DNA of 43,056 nucleotides from Winogradskyella psychrotolerans RS-3 (GCF_000427335.1 NZ_ATMR01000203.1:1-43056), one strand, 5' to 3'. Counted from the stretch's first letter, positions 8,723 to 18,352 are shown. Numbers and translations are program-made. The notes: generated from the sequence alone by a model not told the origin.

Positions 8723-8839
8723 TATTATTTTTTGATTGGTTTTACAGGTATTAAAAATTATTTTTATTGTTTTTTCTTAGACTGATTTAATGCTTTTTTA
8801 TTGAAGGAATTCACTCTGTGAAATCGCACAAATTCAAGT

Positions 8840-10596
8840 CTATTGTACTCTATATACAGGATACTGCATATGCGCCTTCTCATAATTTTTACTCTGTTTA
8901 TGTAACCAGTCTAATTGTGCATACCAACTATTGGCAAAATCTTCATCATAACTAATTTTTATATTGTATTCTATTTGAAGTTTTGGGTTGTTCTTCAAAA
9001 GTTGTTCAGCTTTATCTTCCCAAACATAAGGTGAAAATCCTTCTTTTTGTTGTAAAATAGTATCGAAGAAATTCCAGTTAAAAAATGAATCTGGGGCAGA
9101 AGGTTCTAGTGTTTCTAATAGATAACGAATGGCATCTTGATTCGTAGAAATTAAATAATCTCCTTTTCTAAAAGAGATGTTGTCAGTAGATGTGTTAACG
9201 TTTGTTTTGTAATGTGTATAATGACCTTCGTAAGGAGACGTACGGGTTTCGTAGCTTCCCATTTTATAAGATTCAACGGTTAGTGTCGTGTCATTTTTAA
9301 ATTGTGTAAATTCTACGTTATTCAGTTTTAATAAATCAATGACATTATACCAACCTTGCGGAATAATATAGGCTTTAGGAATGGTAATAGAGTCCGTTGC
9401 TTTAAAATAATTTTGATATGTAACGTCTTTTGTAAATGGTTTTGATTGATCGTATTTTAACCGTTTTGCACCAGTAAATTCACTAGGAATCATCTCGCCT
9501 TCATAACCTTTAAATTTTAGAGTAGAGGTTAGGCTTGTGTCTACAACCCAAGTTATTGGATAGCTGTCACCTGCTGCCCATAGTTTTGCTTGTTCTTTCC
9601 TGAGTTTTGTGATTTTATCTCCTTGTTCTTCGGTGATTTCAATCATGCTTTTCATTAATTCGTAAGTGCCTTCTACGCGTTGTTTGTATGGTTTTAGCAT
9701 GTGTGTTTCTATCATCATGCCAAGAGTATTAAACAACGTTGTATACCCAGTAGAATATCTTGGAGTGTCTAAAAATTGTGTAAATCCAGAATCTGGTGTG
9801 CGGTTAAATACGTTAACGTAAGGTGTAATATCCCATGATTTTGCTTCAAGTTTTTGTTCTAGCGTTGGCATTATCTCAGAATGCATAAACTCACCAAGTT
9901 CACCTCCTAATTTATTATGTTGAGTAAATAAATGGGTTAGCGTATATTGATAATCGGCTCCATTACTAACATGGTTATCTATAAAAACATCTGGCTGCAC
10001 TAAATGAAATATTTTAGCAAAAGCTTTGGCATTTTTGGTGTCAGCTTTTATGAAATCCCGATTTAAATCATAGTTTCTTGCATTGCCCCTAAATCCATAG
10101 GTTTTCGGACCGTTTTGATTGGTGCGTGTTGTTGAATTTCTATTTAAACTGCCACCTACATTATATATTGGAATGGTAACTACAATTGTATTTTTAGGCG
10201 CATCTATTTTACCTTGAACAACATCTCTAAACAACATCATCGTCGCATCAATACCATCTGATTCGCCAGGGTGAATACCATTATTAATTAATAGGATTCT
10301 ATTGTTTTGTCTAAGCGATTCAAAGTTGTCGGCTGAACCGTTCATGTTTAACGTTACTATATGTAGGGGTTTTCCTGAATCTGTTTCTCCGATTTCTTGA
10401 ATCGAAACTTCAGGGTAACTGTTGGCTAAATCTTCATAATATTTTATGGTTTCTTGATAAGTTGCGGTTTCAAAACCTTCACTTTTTTCGAAAACTGTTG
10501 TGAAATCTATTTCAAAAGTTTTATTTTCCGAATCTTGTTTTTGGTTTTTTCATTACAAGCAACTAACAATAAGGCTAATACTAGTAGTTTTTTCAT
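8840..10596 (-). CDS. M14-family zinc carboxypeptidase, lipoprotein; frameshifted near N-terminus
   Basis: Periplasmic or surface metallopeptidase, 585 residues when restored. The uninterrupted frame (8840-10345) contains zinc ligands HPGE (H25 and E28 of that ORF) and H125 in IDNHVSNG, plus the substrate-binding NARNYDLNRDF, all diagnostic of M14. Upstream, the ATG at 10596 opens a clear lipoprotein signal (MKKLLVLALLLVAC) that goes out of frame after about 18 residues. Adding one A to the A6 run (T6 at 10545-10550) reads through as CNEKNQKQDSENKT and into QETIKYYEDLANSYPEVSI, a usual M14 prodomain-like start. It is upstream of the amidoligase cluster on the same strand, 156 bp away, so a shared role is possible but unproven. 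Confidence 0.9.
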
Positions 10597-10635
10597 AGTC
10601 TAGAAATTTGGCTAAAATTACTTATATTTATTAAC

Positions 10636-11004
10636 ATGAAAACATATAAACTTAGCTTTGGTATTATAACCATACTTAAAGCTAATCTTGCTGAGGTTAT
10701 TATAGATGATGGTGTAGTGTTGGATATGAAAATGGTAAAAGAATATCATACTTTTTTGATCGAAAAATTAGAAGTCCCGTTTTTCTTATTAATTAATAAA
10801 AAGTATTCTTACACGTATACTTTTGAAGCACAAAAGTCTATTGTAAATAAAAATATCGTGAAAGCCATGGCTGTTGTAACACATGCTTATGTATCTAAAT
10901 TAGCTACCGATGTTTTAATAAATATGAATCGCGATAACGGTTGGAATATAAAGATGTTTAAGAGTCGCGAAGAGGCCTTAGAATGGTTAGAAAATCAGGC
11001 CTGA
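10636..11004 (+). CDS. Hypothetical small cytosolic protein (STAS/SpoIIAA-like appearance)
   Basis: A 122-residue protein without signal peptide or membrane segment. Alternating strands and helices, with KMVKEYHTFLIEKL in the first half and SREEALEWLENQA as the final helix, resemble the SpoIIAA-like/STAS-like small proteins common in Flavobacteriaceae. I cannot assign it to a named family with certainty. It is divergent from the M14 peptidase (39 bp between the start codons) and 69 bp upstream of ctlX, which has its own promoter box. Confidence 0.75.
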   Translation: MKTYKLSFGIITILKANLAEVIIDDGVVLDMKMVKEYHTFLIEKLEVPFFLLINKKYSYTYTFEAQKSIVNKNIVKAMAVVTHAYVSKLATDVLINMNRDNGWNIKMFKSREEALEWLENQA

Positions 11005-11034
11005 TTTTATAGCTACTTTGACATAAAAAAATAA

Positions 11035-11042
11035 TAACTTTG
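11035..11042 (+). promoter_or_regulatory. Probable -7 promoter box (TAACTTTG) for ctlX
   Basis: TAACTTTG fits TAnnTTTG and ends 31 bp before the ctlX ATG. A TTTG at 11017-11020 lies upstream, but with only 14 bp between them it is closer than the usual -33/-7 spacing. Confidence 0.5.
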
Positions 11043-11073
11043 CATTTCATTTTACGACTCTATTCTTAAATAA

Positions 11074-12006
11074 ATGCAAGCAACTACAAATACTATTTTA
11101 ATGATTCGTCCTGTTAGTTTTAGGATGAACGAGCAAACAGCTGTCAATAATTATTTTCAGGAAGATTTAGATTTAAAAAATGCTGAGATTAATTCAAAAG
11201 CTCAAGAAGAATTTGATGCTTTTGTACAAAAATTGAAAGCAGTTGGTATTAATGTCATTGTTGAAGAAGATGACAAAGTAAATGATACTCCAGATTCTAT
11301 TTTTCCAAATAATTGGGTGAGTTTTCATGCTAATGGAGACATCGCAAAATATCCAATGTTTGCAGAGAATAGAAGACGTGAGCGTAGAGATGAAATTTTT
11401 ATCAGACTTGAAGAAGAAGGATTTAAAATTGAAAACATTGTTGACTATACATCAGCCGAACATGAAGGTCTCTTTTTAGAAGGTACAGGAAGCATTATAT
11501 TAGATCGTGCTAATAGAAAGGCTTATTGTGCTTTATCGCCAAGAGCTGACGAGGATTTATTTATAGAATTTTGTGAAGATTTTGAATACAGTCCTGTAAT
11601 TTTTACAGCGTATCAAACTGTAGATGATAAACGCTTGCCAATATACCATACCAATGTAATGATGTGTATTGCTGAGAATTTTGCTGTAATTTGCTTAGAT
11701 AGTATTGATGATAAAAAAGAGCGTAAAAGTGTTGTAAAGCATCTCAGGAATGATGGAAAAGAAATCATTTCAATTACAGAAAAACAAATGCATCATTTTG
11801 CAGGAAATATGTTGCAATTACGAGGTAACAAGGAACAGCTTTATTTAATTATGAGTGAGGCTGCGCATAAAAGTTTAACACCAAATCAAATTGTAGCGAT
11901 AGAAAAGCATTGCCCTATTATTTCGAGTTCTTTAGAGACTATAGAAACTTGTGGTGGTGGAAGTGCGCGTTGTATGATCGCTGAAGTATTTTTACCGAAA
12001 GCTTAA
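11074..12006 (+). CDS. ctlX: Citrulline utilization hydrolase CtlX-type amidinotransferase-fold protein
   Basis: Member of the guanidino-group-modifying (amidinotransferase/arginine deiminase) superfamily, 310 residues. It has the N-terminal MIRPVSFRMNEQTAVNNYFQ signature of the CtlX subgroup, DSIFPNNW (75-81), H192 in YHTNVMM and the nucleophile C300 in GGGSARCMIAEVF. CtlX proteins are linked to citrulline breakdown; in Flavobacteriaceae the gene usually stands next to arginine/ornithine genes, but here only an unknown small gene precedes it. The fold and catalytic residues are clear; the exact substrate is inferred from subgroup resemblance. Confidence 0.88.
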   Translation: MQATTNTILMIRPVSFRMNEQTAVNNYFQEDLDLKNAEINSKAQEEFDAFVQKLKAVGINVIVEEDDKVNDTPDSIFPNNWVSFHANGDIAKYPMFAENRRRERRDEIFIRLEEEGFKIENIVDYTSAEHEGLFLEGTGSIILDRANRKAYCALSPRADEDLFIEFCEDFEYSPVIFTAYQTVDDKRLPIYHTNVMMCIAENFAVICLDSIDDKKERKSVVKHLRNDGKEIISITEKQMHHFAGNMLQLRGNKEQLYLIMSEAAHKSLTPNQIVAIEKHCPIISSSLETIETCGGGSARCMIAEVFLPKA

Positions 12007-12076
12007 GCTGTATCGGTTTTTCTTTGAATTCTAGTTTGTTAATTTGTAAAATAGACTCGGAATCTTAAACACGAAG

Positions 12077-14131
12077 CTAAGCCTTAGATCCTGCCTTAGG
12101 TAATTCAACGAAGAATTTACTTCCAACATGTTCTGTGCTTTCTACCCAGATTCTGCCGTTATTCAATTCTACTAAATCCTTAGCGATAGACAATCCTAGG
12201 CCAGTTCCTTTTTCGTTTTTAGTACCAGCAGTCGTAAAGTTTTTATGTGCCGCAAATAACTTATCAATGTTGTCTTTAGAAATACCAACACCAGTGTCTT
12301 CAATGCAAATTAAGGATTTGCCACTAACCTCTGTATTAGAAATAGTAATAACATCACCTGTTCTGCTAAATTTAACAGCATTTGTAATTAAATTCTGAAT
12401 CACAATTTCTACCATGCTGCGATCGGCATAAATAAAATCGTTCTGAGATTCATCAATTAAAACAATACGTTTGTCTTCAACTTTTTGTTCAACTAAAGCA
12501 ATTTTAGTTTGAAACACTTCTTGAATGTTAAATAGCTCAGGTTTTGGTTCTAAATTCTGCATTTGCGATTTAGACCAGTTTAATAAATTAAATAAAAGTG
12601 ACGATGCATTATTAGCATTTTCGCTTAATTCTGGAATCAACTCATAAAATTCATCCTTAGAAATGCTGTCTTCTTTTAGTAAATCTAAAAACGCTTTAAT
12701 AGAAGAGATTGAATCTTTTAAGTCGTGAGAGACAATAGAAAAAAGTTTGTCTTTAACTTGGTTAACCTCTTCTAAATGATGTGTTTGTTCTAAAATAGCT
12801 TCAGTTCTTATTTGTTCTTCTGCTAATATGTCTTTTTGTTTTTCTAATGCTTCTTTATGAGTTTTAGTTTTTAAAAGACTATAAATTAGTAGGCCTAACA
12901 ATACTATAAATGCTGCTATAACTCCATATAGAATGTAAGGATTGCTCAACGAGGTTGATGCTTCAGTTGCGTTATTTTCAGTGTTATCTGTAAGATCTTT
13001 ACTATTTGAGTTGTCTTTAATTAAATCTAAATGTTCTAATTCTGTTGGAAAAACAGGTCGATTAATTTTAGACAGCGAGTCTTTTAAATTGTAAAATTTA
13101 TTTTGCCAGAAAAACGCATTTTGATAATAACCACGTGTAGAATCTAAAGCAATATGAAGTTTGTAGTTTTCTAAAAGTTCGGTTTTATCATCTGTTTTCT
13201 GTGCTATTTTATAAGCTTCGTTTAATTGTCTTTCAGCTAATTTTAGCTTTTTGTTTTGAAGATTTAAATGTCCAATAGCATTTAAGGCTCTTAAAAGCCC
13301 TTCATTATTATCTTGCTGTCTGTTGTATTTTAAACCTTCTACTAAGTACTCAGAAGCTTTATCATATTCTTTAAAACGTAAGTATTCGCTACCTAATTTA
13401 GGAAGTATTTCTCCTCTAAGAACTTGATCGGTTTTAGGATTAAGAATATCTAATGCTTTTTCGTAATATTCAATAGCCTTGCGATGCTCTTTTAATATAG
13501 AATAAAGTCCGGCTATATTTTTAGTAGATATTTTAATACCATCCTTATCATTAATTTCCTTTCGGACTTCTAAAGCTTTAAAATTATATTCTATAGCCTT
13601 ATCAATTTGATTGGTTTTGTAGTAAGCTTCAGCAAGATTATTATAAGCTGCACTTAGTTCCTCTTTTAAATACTGTTTTTCAAAAATATCTATTGCAGAT
13701 AATGAATTTTGTAAACCAACCTTATAATTTCCTCTTTTTATTTCAACAAGTCCAATGCTGTTGCTCACTTTGGCCACACCAAGTGTATCTTTTATTTGTA
13801 AATATAAATTTCTAGATCTTTTGTAGTTGTCAATAGCATTAAAGTAATCGTTACGTTCTGTAAAGATTAATGCTCTGATGTAACTGCTCTCTGCTTGTCC
13901 TTTTATGTAATTAAGGTCATCAGAAAGTTTTGAGGTTTCATTAATGTAAAGTAATGCCTTACTGTAGTCTTTTTGTTTAAAGAGTTCATTTATAAGCACC
14001 AAAGACATATCCACCTTTGTAGAGTCTGCGTTCAAATAAGCTATTTGTACCGTAAGTTTATCTATTTTTTCATTTTGTGAAAAAACGGATAACGATATAA
14101 GATACACAGCTAGTATAAGTAACTGTCTCAT
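12077..14131 (-). CDS. TPR-containing sensor histidine kinase (orphan)
   Basis: A 684-residue membrane sensor kinase. Order: signal peptide (1-18, ending VFSQ), tetratricopeptide repeats in the periplasmic half (about 45-350), a low-complexity linker, one membrane segment (400-420), a coiled coil (424-460), HisKA with phosphoacceptor H469 in FSIVSHDLKD, and HATPase with N-box QNLITNAVKF (N584), G1 EDTGVGIS and G2 GTGLGLSIA. The TPRs probably sense a protein partner or assemble a signalling complex. No response regulator is encoded nearby, so the partner lies elsewhere. It converges with ctlX. The linker contains ASTSLS, the same hexapeptide found in an insertion in ArgS. Confidence 0.95.
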   Translation of the reverse strand: MRQLLILAVYLISLSVFSQNEKIDKLTVQIAYLNADSTKVDMSLVLINELFKQKDYSKALLYINETSKLSDDLNYIKGQAESSYIRALIFTERNDYFNAIDNYKRSRNLYLQIKDTLGVAKVSNSIGLVEIKRGNYKVGLQNSLSAIDIFEKQYLKEELSAAYNNLAEAYYKTNQIDKAIEYNFKALEVRKEINDKDGIKISTKNIAGLYSILKEHRKAIEYYEKALDILNPKTDQVLRGEILPKLGSEYLRFKEYDKASEYLVEGLKYNRQQDNNEGLLRALNAIGHLNLQNKKLKLAERQLNEAYKIAQKTDDKTELLENYKLHIALDSTRGYYQNAFFWQNKFYNLKDSLSKINRPVFPTELEHLDLIKDNSNSKDLTDNTENNATEASTSLSNPYILYGVIAAFIVLLGLLIYSLLKTKTHKEALEKQKDILAEEQIRTEAILEQTHHLEEVNQVKDKLFSIVSHDLKDSISSIKAFLDLLKEDSISKDEFYELIPELSENANNASSLLFNLLNWSKSQMQNLEPKPELFNIQEVFQTKIALVEQKVEDKRIVLIDESQNDFIYADRSMVEIVIQNLITNAVKFSRTGDVITISNTEVSGKSLICIEDTGVGISKDNIDKLFAAHKNFTTAGTKNEKGTGLGLSIAKDLVELNNGRIWVESTEHVGSKFFVELPKAGSKA

Positions 14132-14460
14132 CTTAAAATAGCGTTAAAACGAATTGCGCTGTTTTGGTTTGAAAAACTTTTAGGGAGGGACGAAAAAAGT
14201 AAGTTAACACAAAACAATAACAACTGGGTTAATGTTTGATTATTAAGCCTCATTAATGTTTGGGACATTGATTAATAGCCCTCCAAAAGTGCTATTATGA
14301 ATGCAATTATGCTAATTATTAGGATTTAATACCAATTTATTAGTTGAACAGACAAATATAATATTTTCAAAAATCAGCTTATCGACCAAAGGTAAATTTA
14401 AAGGGGGTAATACTGTTTTGTCGACGAAATGCATCTTTAAGTTATAACGTTGTCTTTTAG
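14132..14460. other. Intergenic region, 329 bp, with paired TTAATGTTTG
   Basis: No credible gene in either strand. It separates the histidine kinase start from the 3' end of the GH53 remnant. The only structure I see is a direct repeat TTAATGTTTG at 14229-14238 and 14253-14262 (24 bp apart), about 100 bp upstream of the kinase ATG. That spacing is compatible with a two-site operator on one DNA face, but this is speculation. Confidence 0.5.
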
Positions 14461-14958
14461 TTAGTTATTGTTGAATACATCTAAAATAGATAAGGCTTTT
14501 AAGTTAAAATCAAACATACATTGGTTTTCCCACGATGTGCCATTTGTCGATGTATTTTCATTACCATTAAATGCCACCCAATCTGGAGCCCAATAACAAA
14601 AACCTATTTCTTTTTTATTTGGAATAGCTTTTATGGTAAAAATCAGCCATTCCATATATGCTTTCTGGCCTTGTGGAGTAGAAGCAAATTCTAGAATGAT
14701 GTGATTTGAGCTTATAAGGTTTGTTCTTTTGGACTTTACAAAACCTAGAAGTTCTACCGAATTTCCATTCGCATCTTTATAATCTATAACGTAGTTTTTT
14801 AATTCACTTTGAAATGATAAATCCATGCCTTTATAGAATAGTTCATTCTCAGGGATGTCATCGTCAGTAATAGAATTATTATTATTATTATCTGAACATG
14901 ATGTCAAAATAACAATGGAGCTGGAAAGCCAATATTTTAAAAATTTTATTTCAGCCAT
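14461..14958 (-). CDS. Internally deleted GH53 endo-beta-1,4-galactanase remnant, lipoprotein
   Basis: A 165-residue lipoprotein (MAEIKFLKYWLSSSIVILTSC signal region; the frame is open from 14994, but the inner ATG gives a proper lipobox LTSC). The piece after the signal, YKGMDLSFQSELKNY then NGNSVELLGFVKSKRTN, matches the first strand of GH53 galactanases. The piece from TPQGQKAYMEWLI to CYWAPDWVAF, SWENQCMFDF and SILDVF matches their last strands. Between them the 200-odd residues carrying both catalytic glutamates are missing, joined near 14700-14715. The protein cannot be an active GH53 enzyme. The usual KSKGTN has become KSKRTN, which fits decay. No other galactan-utilisation genes are nearby. 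Confidence 0.75.
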   Translation of the reverse strand: MAEIKFLKYWLSSSIVILTSCSDNNNNNSITDDDIPENELFYKGMDLSFQSELKNYVIDYKDANGNSVELLGFVKSKRTNLISSNHIILEFASTPQGQKAYMEWLIFTIKAIPNKKEIGFCYWAPDWVAFNGNENTSTNGTSWENQCMFDFNLKALSILDVFNNN

Positions 14959-15053
14959 AGATATTAAGCTTCTGTCAATTCTAAAATTTTTCAAAAGCCT
15001 ATAAAGTTAAGTAATTATGTCTGCATAGAAACCTAATAAAACAATAAAACTTC

Positions 15054-15061
15054 TATCTTTG
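15054..15061 (+). promoter_or_regulatory. Probable -7 promoter box (TATCTTTG) for argS
   Basis: TATCTTTG fits TAnnTTTG and lies 34 bp upstream of the argS ATG at 15096. Confidence 0.5.
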
Positions 15062-15095
15062 CCAACGTTTTAAAACACCAAAATAAAGCATAATT

Positions 15096-16880
15096 ATGAC
15101 CCTTCAAGAGACTTTAGAATTACATGTAAAAGCAGCGATAAAAGCGTTGTTTCAAGCGGAATTAGAATCAGTAGAATTTCAAGCGACTCGCAAAGAGTTT
15201 GCAGGAGATGTTACGGTTGTAGTATTCCCAATGTTGCGTGTTGTAAAAGGAAATCCTGTTGTTATTGGAGAACAAGTCGGTCAGTATTTATTAGACAATG
15301 TAGATTTAGTTAAAGGTTTTAATGTTGTTAAAGGCTTTTTAAATATCGAAATTAGTGATTCATATTACTTAGATTTCTTCACGTCTATAAAAGGAAATGA
15401 TTCTTATGGTTTTGTGAATCAAAAGGATGATAAAGCTGTTATGGTAGAATATTCTTCACCAAACACAAACAAACCATTGCATTTAGGGCACGTAAGAAAT
15501 GTGCTCTTAGGTTATAGTGTTGCTGAAATTTTAAAAGCTTCAGGTAAGAAAGTTTACAAAACCCAAATCATTAATGATAGAGGTATTCATATTTGTAAGA
15601 GTATGTTGGCTTATCAAAAATTTGGTAAAAATGAAACACCTACAGAAGATTTGAAAGGAGATAAACTAGTTGGAAATTACTATGTAAAGTTTGACCAGGA
15701 ATATAAGTCTGAAATTTCAGAATTAATGGCTCAAGGTCAATCTGAAGAAGATGCTAAAAAGAATGCCCCCTTATTATTAGAAGCACAGCAAATGTTACTA
15801 AAATGGGAAGCAGGTGATGAGGCGGTTGTTGCTCTTTGGGAAAAAATGAATCAGTGGGTTTATGATGGTTTTGATGTCACTTACAAAAATATTGGTGTAG
15901 ATTTCGATACCTATTACTACGAAAGTAATACCTATTTACTAGGAAAAGAATTTGTTGCAGAAGGATTAAAAACAGGTGTTTTTGAGCAAGATGCTGATGG
16001 TTCTGTTTGGTGCGATTTAACCCAAGATGGTTTAGATAGAAAAATTGTGCTTAGAGCGGATGGTACAGCTGTCTATATGACACAAGATATTGGTACAGCC
16101 ATTCAGCGAATTAAAGATTATCCTGACGTTGGAGGTATGGTTTATACCGTTGGTAACGAACAAGACTATCATTTTAAAGTCTTATTCTTAATCTTGAAAA
16201 AATTAGGTTTTGATTGGGCTAAAAATCTATTCCATTTAAGTTATGGTATGGTAGATTTACCAAGCGGAAAAATGAAGAGTAGAGAAGGAACGGTTGTAGA
16301 TGCTGATGACTTAATCCAAGAAATGGCAGATACTGCTGAAGAGATTTCTAAAGAATTAGGAAAGCTAGAAGAGTACTCAGAAGAAGAAAAGCAAACCCTT
16401 TACAAAACTATAGGTTTAGGAGCTTTAAAATATTACATCTTAAAAGTAGATCCTAAAAAGCGAATTTTATTCGATCCAAAAGAATCTATCGATTTCCAAG
16501 GAAATACAGGGCCATTTATTCAATACACGTATGCTAGAATTCAGTCAATTTTAAGAAAGGCTAATGTGGATGCTAATGGCGCTTCGACTTCGCTCAGCGA
16601 CCAAATAGCACTTCACGAAAAAGAAAGGCAACTTATTAAACAATTAGAGCAATTTCCAGTAATAATACAAAATGCAGCAGAACAACATAGTCCTGCTTTA
16701 ATTGCGAATTATACTTACGATTTGGTAAAGGACTTTAATTCGTTTTACCAGAATGTATCTATTCTAGGCGCAGACTCTGACGTCGAAAAGAATTTTAGAG
16801 TGGCTTTATCTAAAACGGTTAGCCAAACTATTAAAAATGCATTTAAAATGTTAGGGATTGAGGTTCCTGAGCGTATGTAG
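15096..16880 (+). CDS. argS: Arginine--tRNA ligase
   Basis: Class I aminoacyl-tRNA synthetase charging tRNA-Arg. The 594 residues contain the N-terminal additional domain, the HIGH-type motif HLGHVRN within SSPNTNKPLHLGHVRN (around residue 130), the KMSKS-equivalent GKMKSREGTVV (around 390) and the C-terminal DALR anticodon-binding domain ending MLGIEVPERM. Length is slightly long because a short DANGASTSLSDQ insertion near residue 495 is encoded by a GC-rich flavobacterial-type repeat. Stand-alone gene with its own promoter box. Confidence 0.97.
   Translation: MTLQETLELHVKAAIKALFQAELESVEFQATRKEFAGDVTVVVFPMLRVVKGNPVVIGEQVGQYLLDNVDLVKGFNVVKGFLNIEISDSYYLDFFTSIKGNDSYGFVNQKDDKAVMVEYSSPNTNKPLHLGHVRNVLLGYSVAEILKASGKKVYKTQIINDRGIHICKSMLAYQKFGKNETPTEDLKGDKLVGNYYVKFDQEYKSEISELMAQGQSEEDAKKNAPLLLEAQQMLLKWEAGDEAVVALWEKMNQWVYDGFDVTYKNIGVDFDTYYYESNTYLLGKEFVAEGLKTGVFEQDADGSVWCDLTQDGLDRKIVLRADGTAVYMTQDIGTAIQRIKDYPDVGGMVYTVGNEQDYHFKVLFLILKKLGFDWAKNLFHLSYGMVDLPSGKMKSREGTVVDADDLIQEMADTAEEISKELGKLEEYSEEEKQTLYKTIGLGALKYYILKVDPKKRILFDPKESIDFQGNTGPFIQYTYARIQSILRKANVDANGASTSLSDQIALHEKERQLIKQLEQFPVIIQNAAEQHSPALIANYTYDLVKDFNSFYQNVSILGADSDVEKNFRVALSKTVSQTIKNAFKMLGIEVPERM
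16581..16602 (+). repeat. GC-rich repeat-like insertion inside argS
   Basis: Segment beginning GCTTCGACTTCGCTCAGCGA is far richer in G+C than the surrounding gene and contains the inverted repeat TCGCT-c-AGCGA. It is read in frame as ASTSLSD. From memory, closely similar segments are scattered through many Flavobacteriaceae genomes. I could not search for them here. Confidence 0.5.
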
Positions 16881-17059
16881 ATTTGTCATTTTCGCTATTA
16901 GCAGTATTACTTTTTTTTTAATCAATTTTGCTATCAATTTTAAGAATTGAAAACACAACGTGATACTTGATGTTTACAATTTAACATATTGAATAGAAGC
17001 GTATTGTGTCCTTTTTTGTATCTTAGGTAAGGTTATAATGTTCATTAAATCTTACTGTT

Positions 17060-18352
17060 ATGGAAAAATCTTACACTTTAAAGCGTTACCCGAGTACACT
17101 ATTATTACTATTATTTGTACTCTTTTCTTTGAGTGCTCAAACAGATTTTAAGGAGTATCAAGGTAAGGTTGTGGATGGTAGAACTAATAAAACTATAGAA
17201 GCTGCAAGTCTTAGTATTAACAATACTAACATTAGTACTATTACAAATTCTGAAGGTCAATTCATCTTAAAAGTTCCAAATAATTATTTAGATTCAAAAG
17301 TTATCGTTTCTTTTTTAGGCTATACTACTTACGTTATGCCATTGTCCGAATTAACTAATCATAATTACACAATAGAATTATTTGAGGCAATTACGGAGTT
17401 ATCTACTGTAAACATCGCGGTATATAAAGATGCAGTAAGTTTAGTAAGAAAAGTGTTTAGTGATAAGAATAAAAATGTAGGAGATGAGTCTGTTTTTATG
17501 ACTGCTTTTTATAGAGAAACCATTAAACGTCGAAATAGAAATGTGTCTTTAACAGAAGCTGTTGTTCATATTTTAAAACAACCAAATTCGTCTAAACAAC
17601 GGGATGCTATTCAACTTGGAAAAGCACGAAAAAGTACTGACTATACTCGCTTAGATACGGTTTCTGTAAAATTACAAGGTGGTCCGTTTTCTACGATGTA
17701 TTTGGATATTATGAAATATCCTGAATATATTTTTACAGAGGAAAGTATTAATGGGTATAATTTTTCTTTTGATAAACCTTCAGCCATAAATAATAGAACT
17801 GTTTTTGTTGTTGATTTTAGTCCTAAGAATAATCATCTTACGGTAAACTATAGTGGAAAACTTTTTATTGATGTAGAATCGTTGGCATTAGTAAGTGCTA
17901 ATTATTTTTTGGATTTGGGTAATATGGATAAGACTAAGAATCTTTTGGTTAAAAGAAAACCTAGTGATGTTGAGGTTTATCCCTTAGAAGCGGTTTACAA
18001 AGTGGATTATAAACAAAAAGATAATAAGTGGTATTACAGTTATTCTAATTTAAGTCTAACGTTTAAGGTAAATAAAAAACGTCAACTCTTCAATAAAGTA
18101 TACACATTATCTAGTGAAATGGCAGTAACTGATTGGGAGGTAATAAGTACAGACAAAAAAATTAAAAACAAAGACAAACTAAGGCCATCTGTAATTATTA
18201 CTGATGCTATTTCAGGATTTTCAGATCCGAATTTTTGGGGACAATATAATCTCATAGAACCAGACAAATCAATTGAAACAGCCATAGATAAAATTAGAAA
18301 GAGTATTGAAAAGGAAAAAGAGCGAGAAAGAAAAAAAATACTAAATGGCTAA
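17060..18352 (+). CDS. Exported protein with carboxypeptidase-like regulatory domain
   Basis: A 430-residue exported protein: signal peptide (about 1-26, ending LSAQ), then a CarboxypepD_reg-like beta-sandwich (GKVVDGRTNKTIEAASLSI to YTIELFE, about 35-108), then an uncharacterised beta-rich region with FYRETIKRRNRNVSLTEAVV. It ends in a highly charged helix (EKEKERERKK). Proteins of this shape in Bacteroidota lie in the envelope. Function is unknown. It converges with the TonB receptor gene and has no clear operon partner. Confidence 0.85.
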   Translation: MEKSYTLKRYPSTLLLLLFVLFSLSAQTDFKEYQGKVVDGRTNKTIEAASLSINNTNISTITNSEGQFILKVPNNYLDSKVIVSFLGYTTYVMPLSELTNHNYTIELFEAITELSTVNIAVYKDAVSLVRKVFSDKNKNVGDESVFMTAFYRETIKRRNRNVSLTEAVVHILKQPNSSKQRDAIQLGKARKSTDYTRLDTVSVKLQGGPFSTMYLDIMKYPEYIFTEESINGYNFSFDKPSAINNRTVFVVDFSPKNNHLTVNYSGKLFIDVESLALVSANYFLDLGNMDKTKNLLVKRKPSDVEVYPLEAVYKVDYKQKDNKWYYSYSNLSLTFKVNKKRQLFNKVYTLSSEMAVTDWEVISTDKKIKNKDKLRPSVIITDAISGFSDPNFWGQYNLIEPDKSIETAIDKIRKSIEKEKERERKKILNG

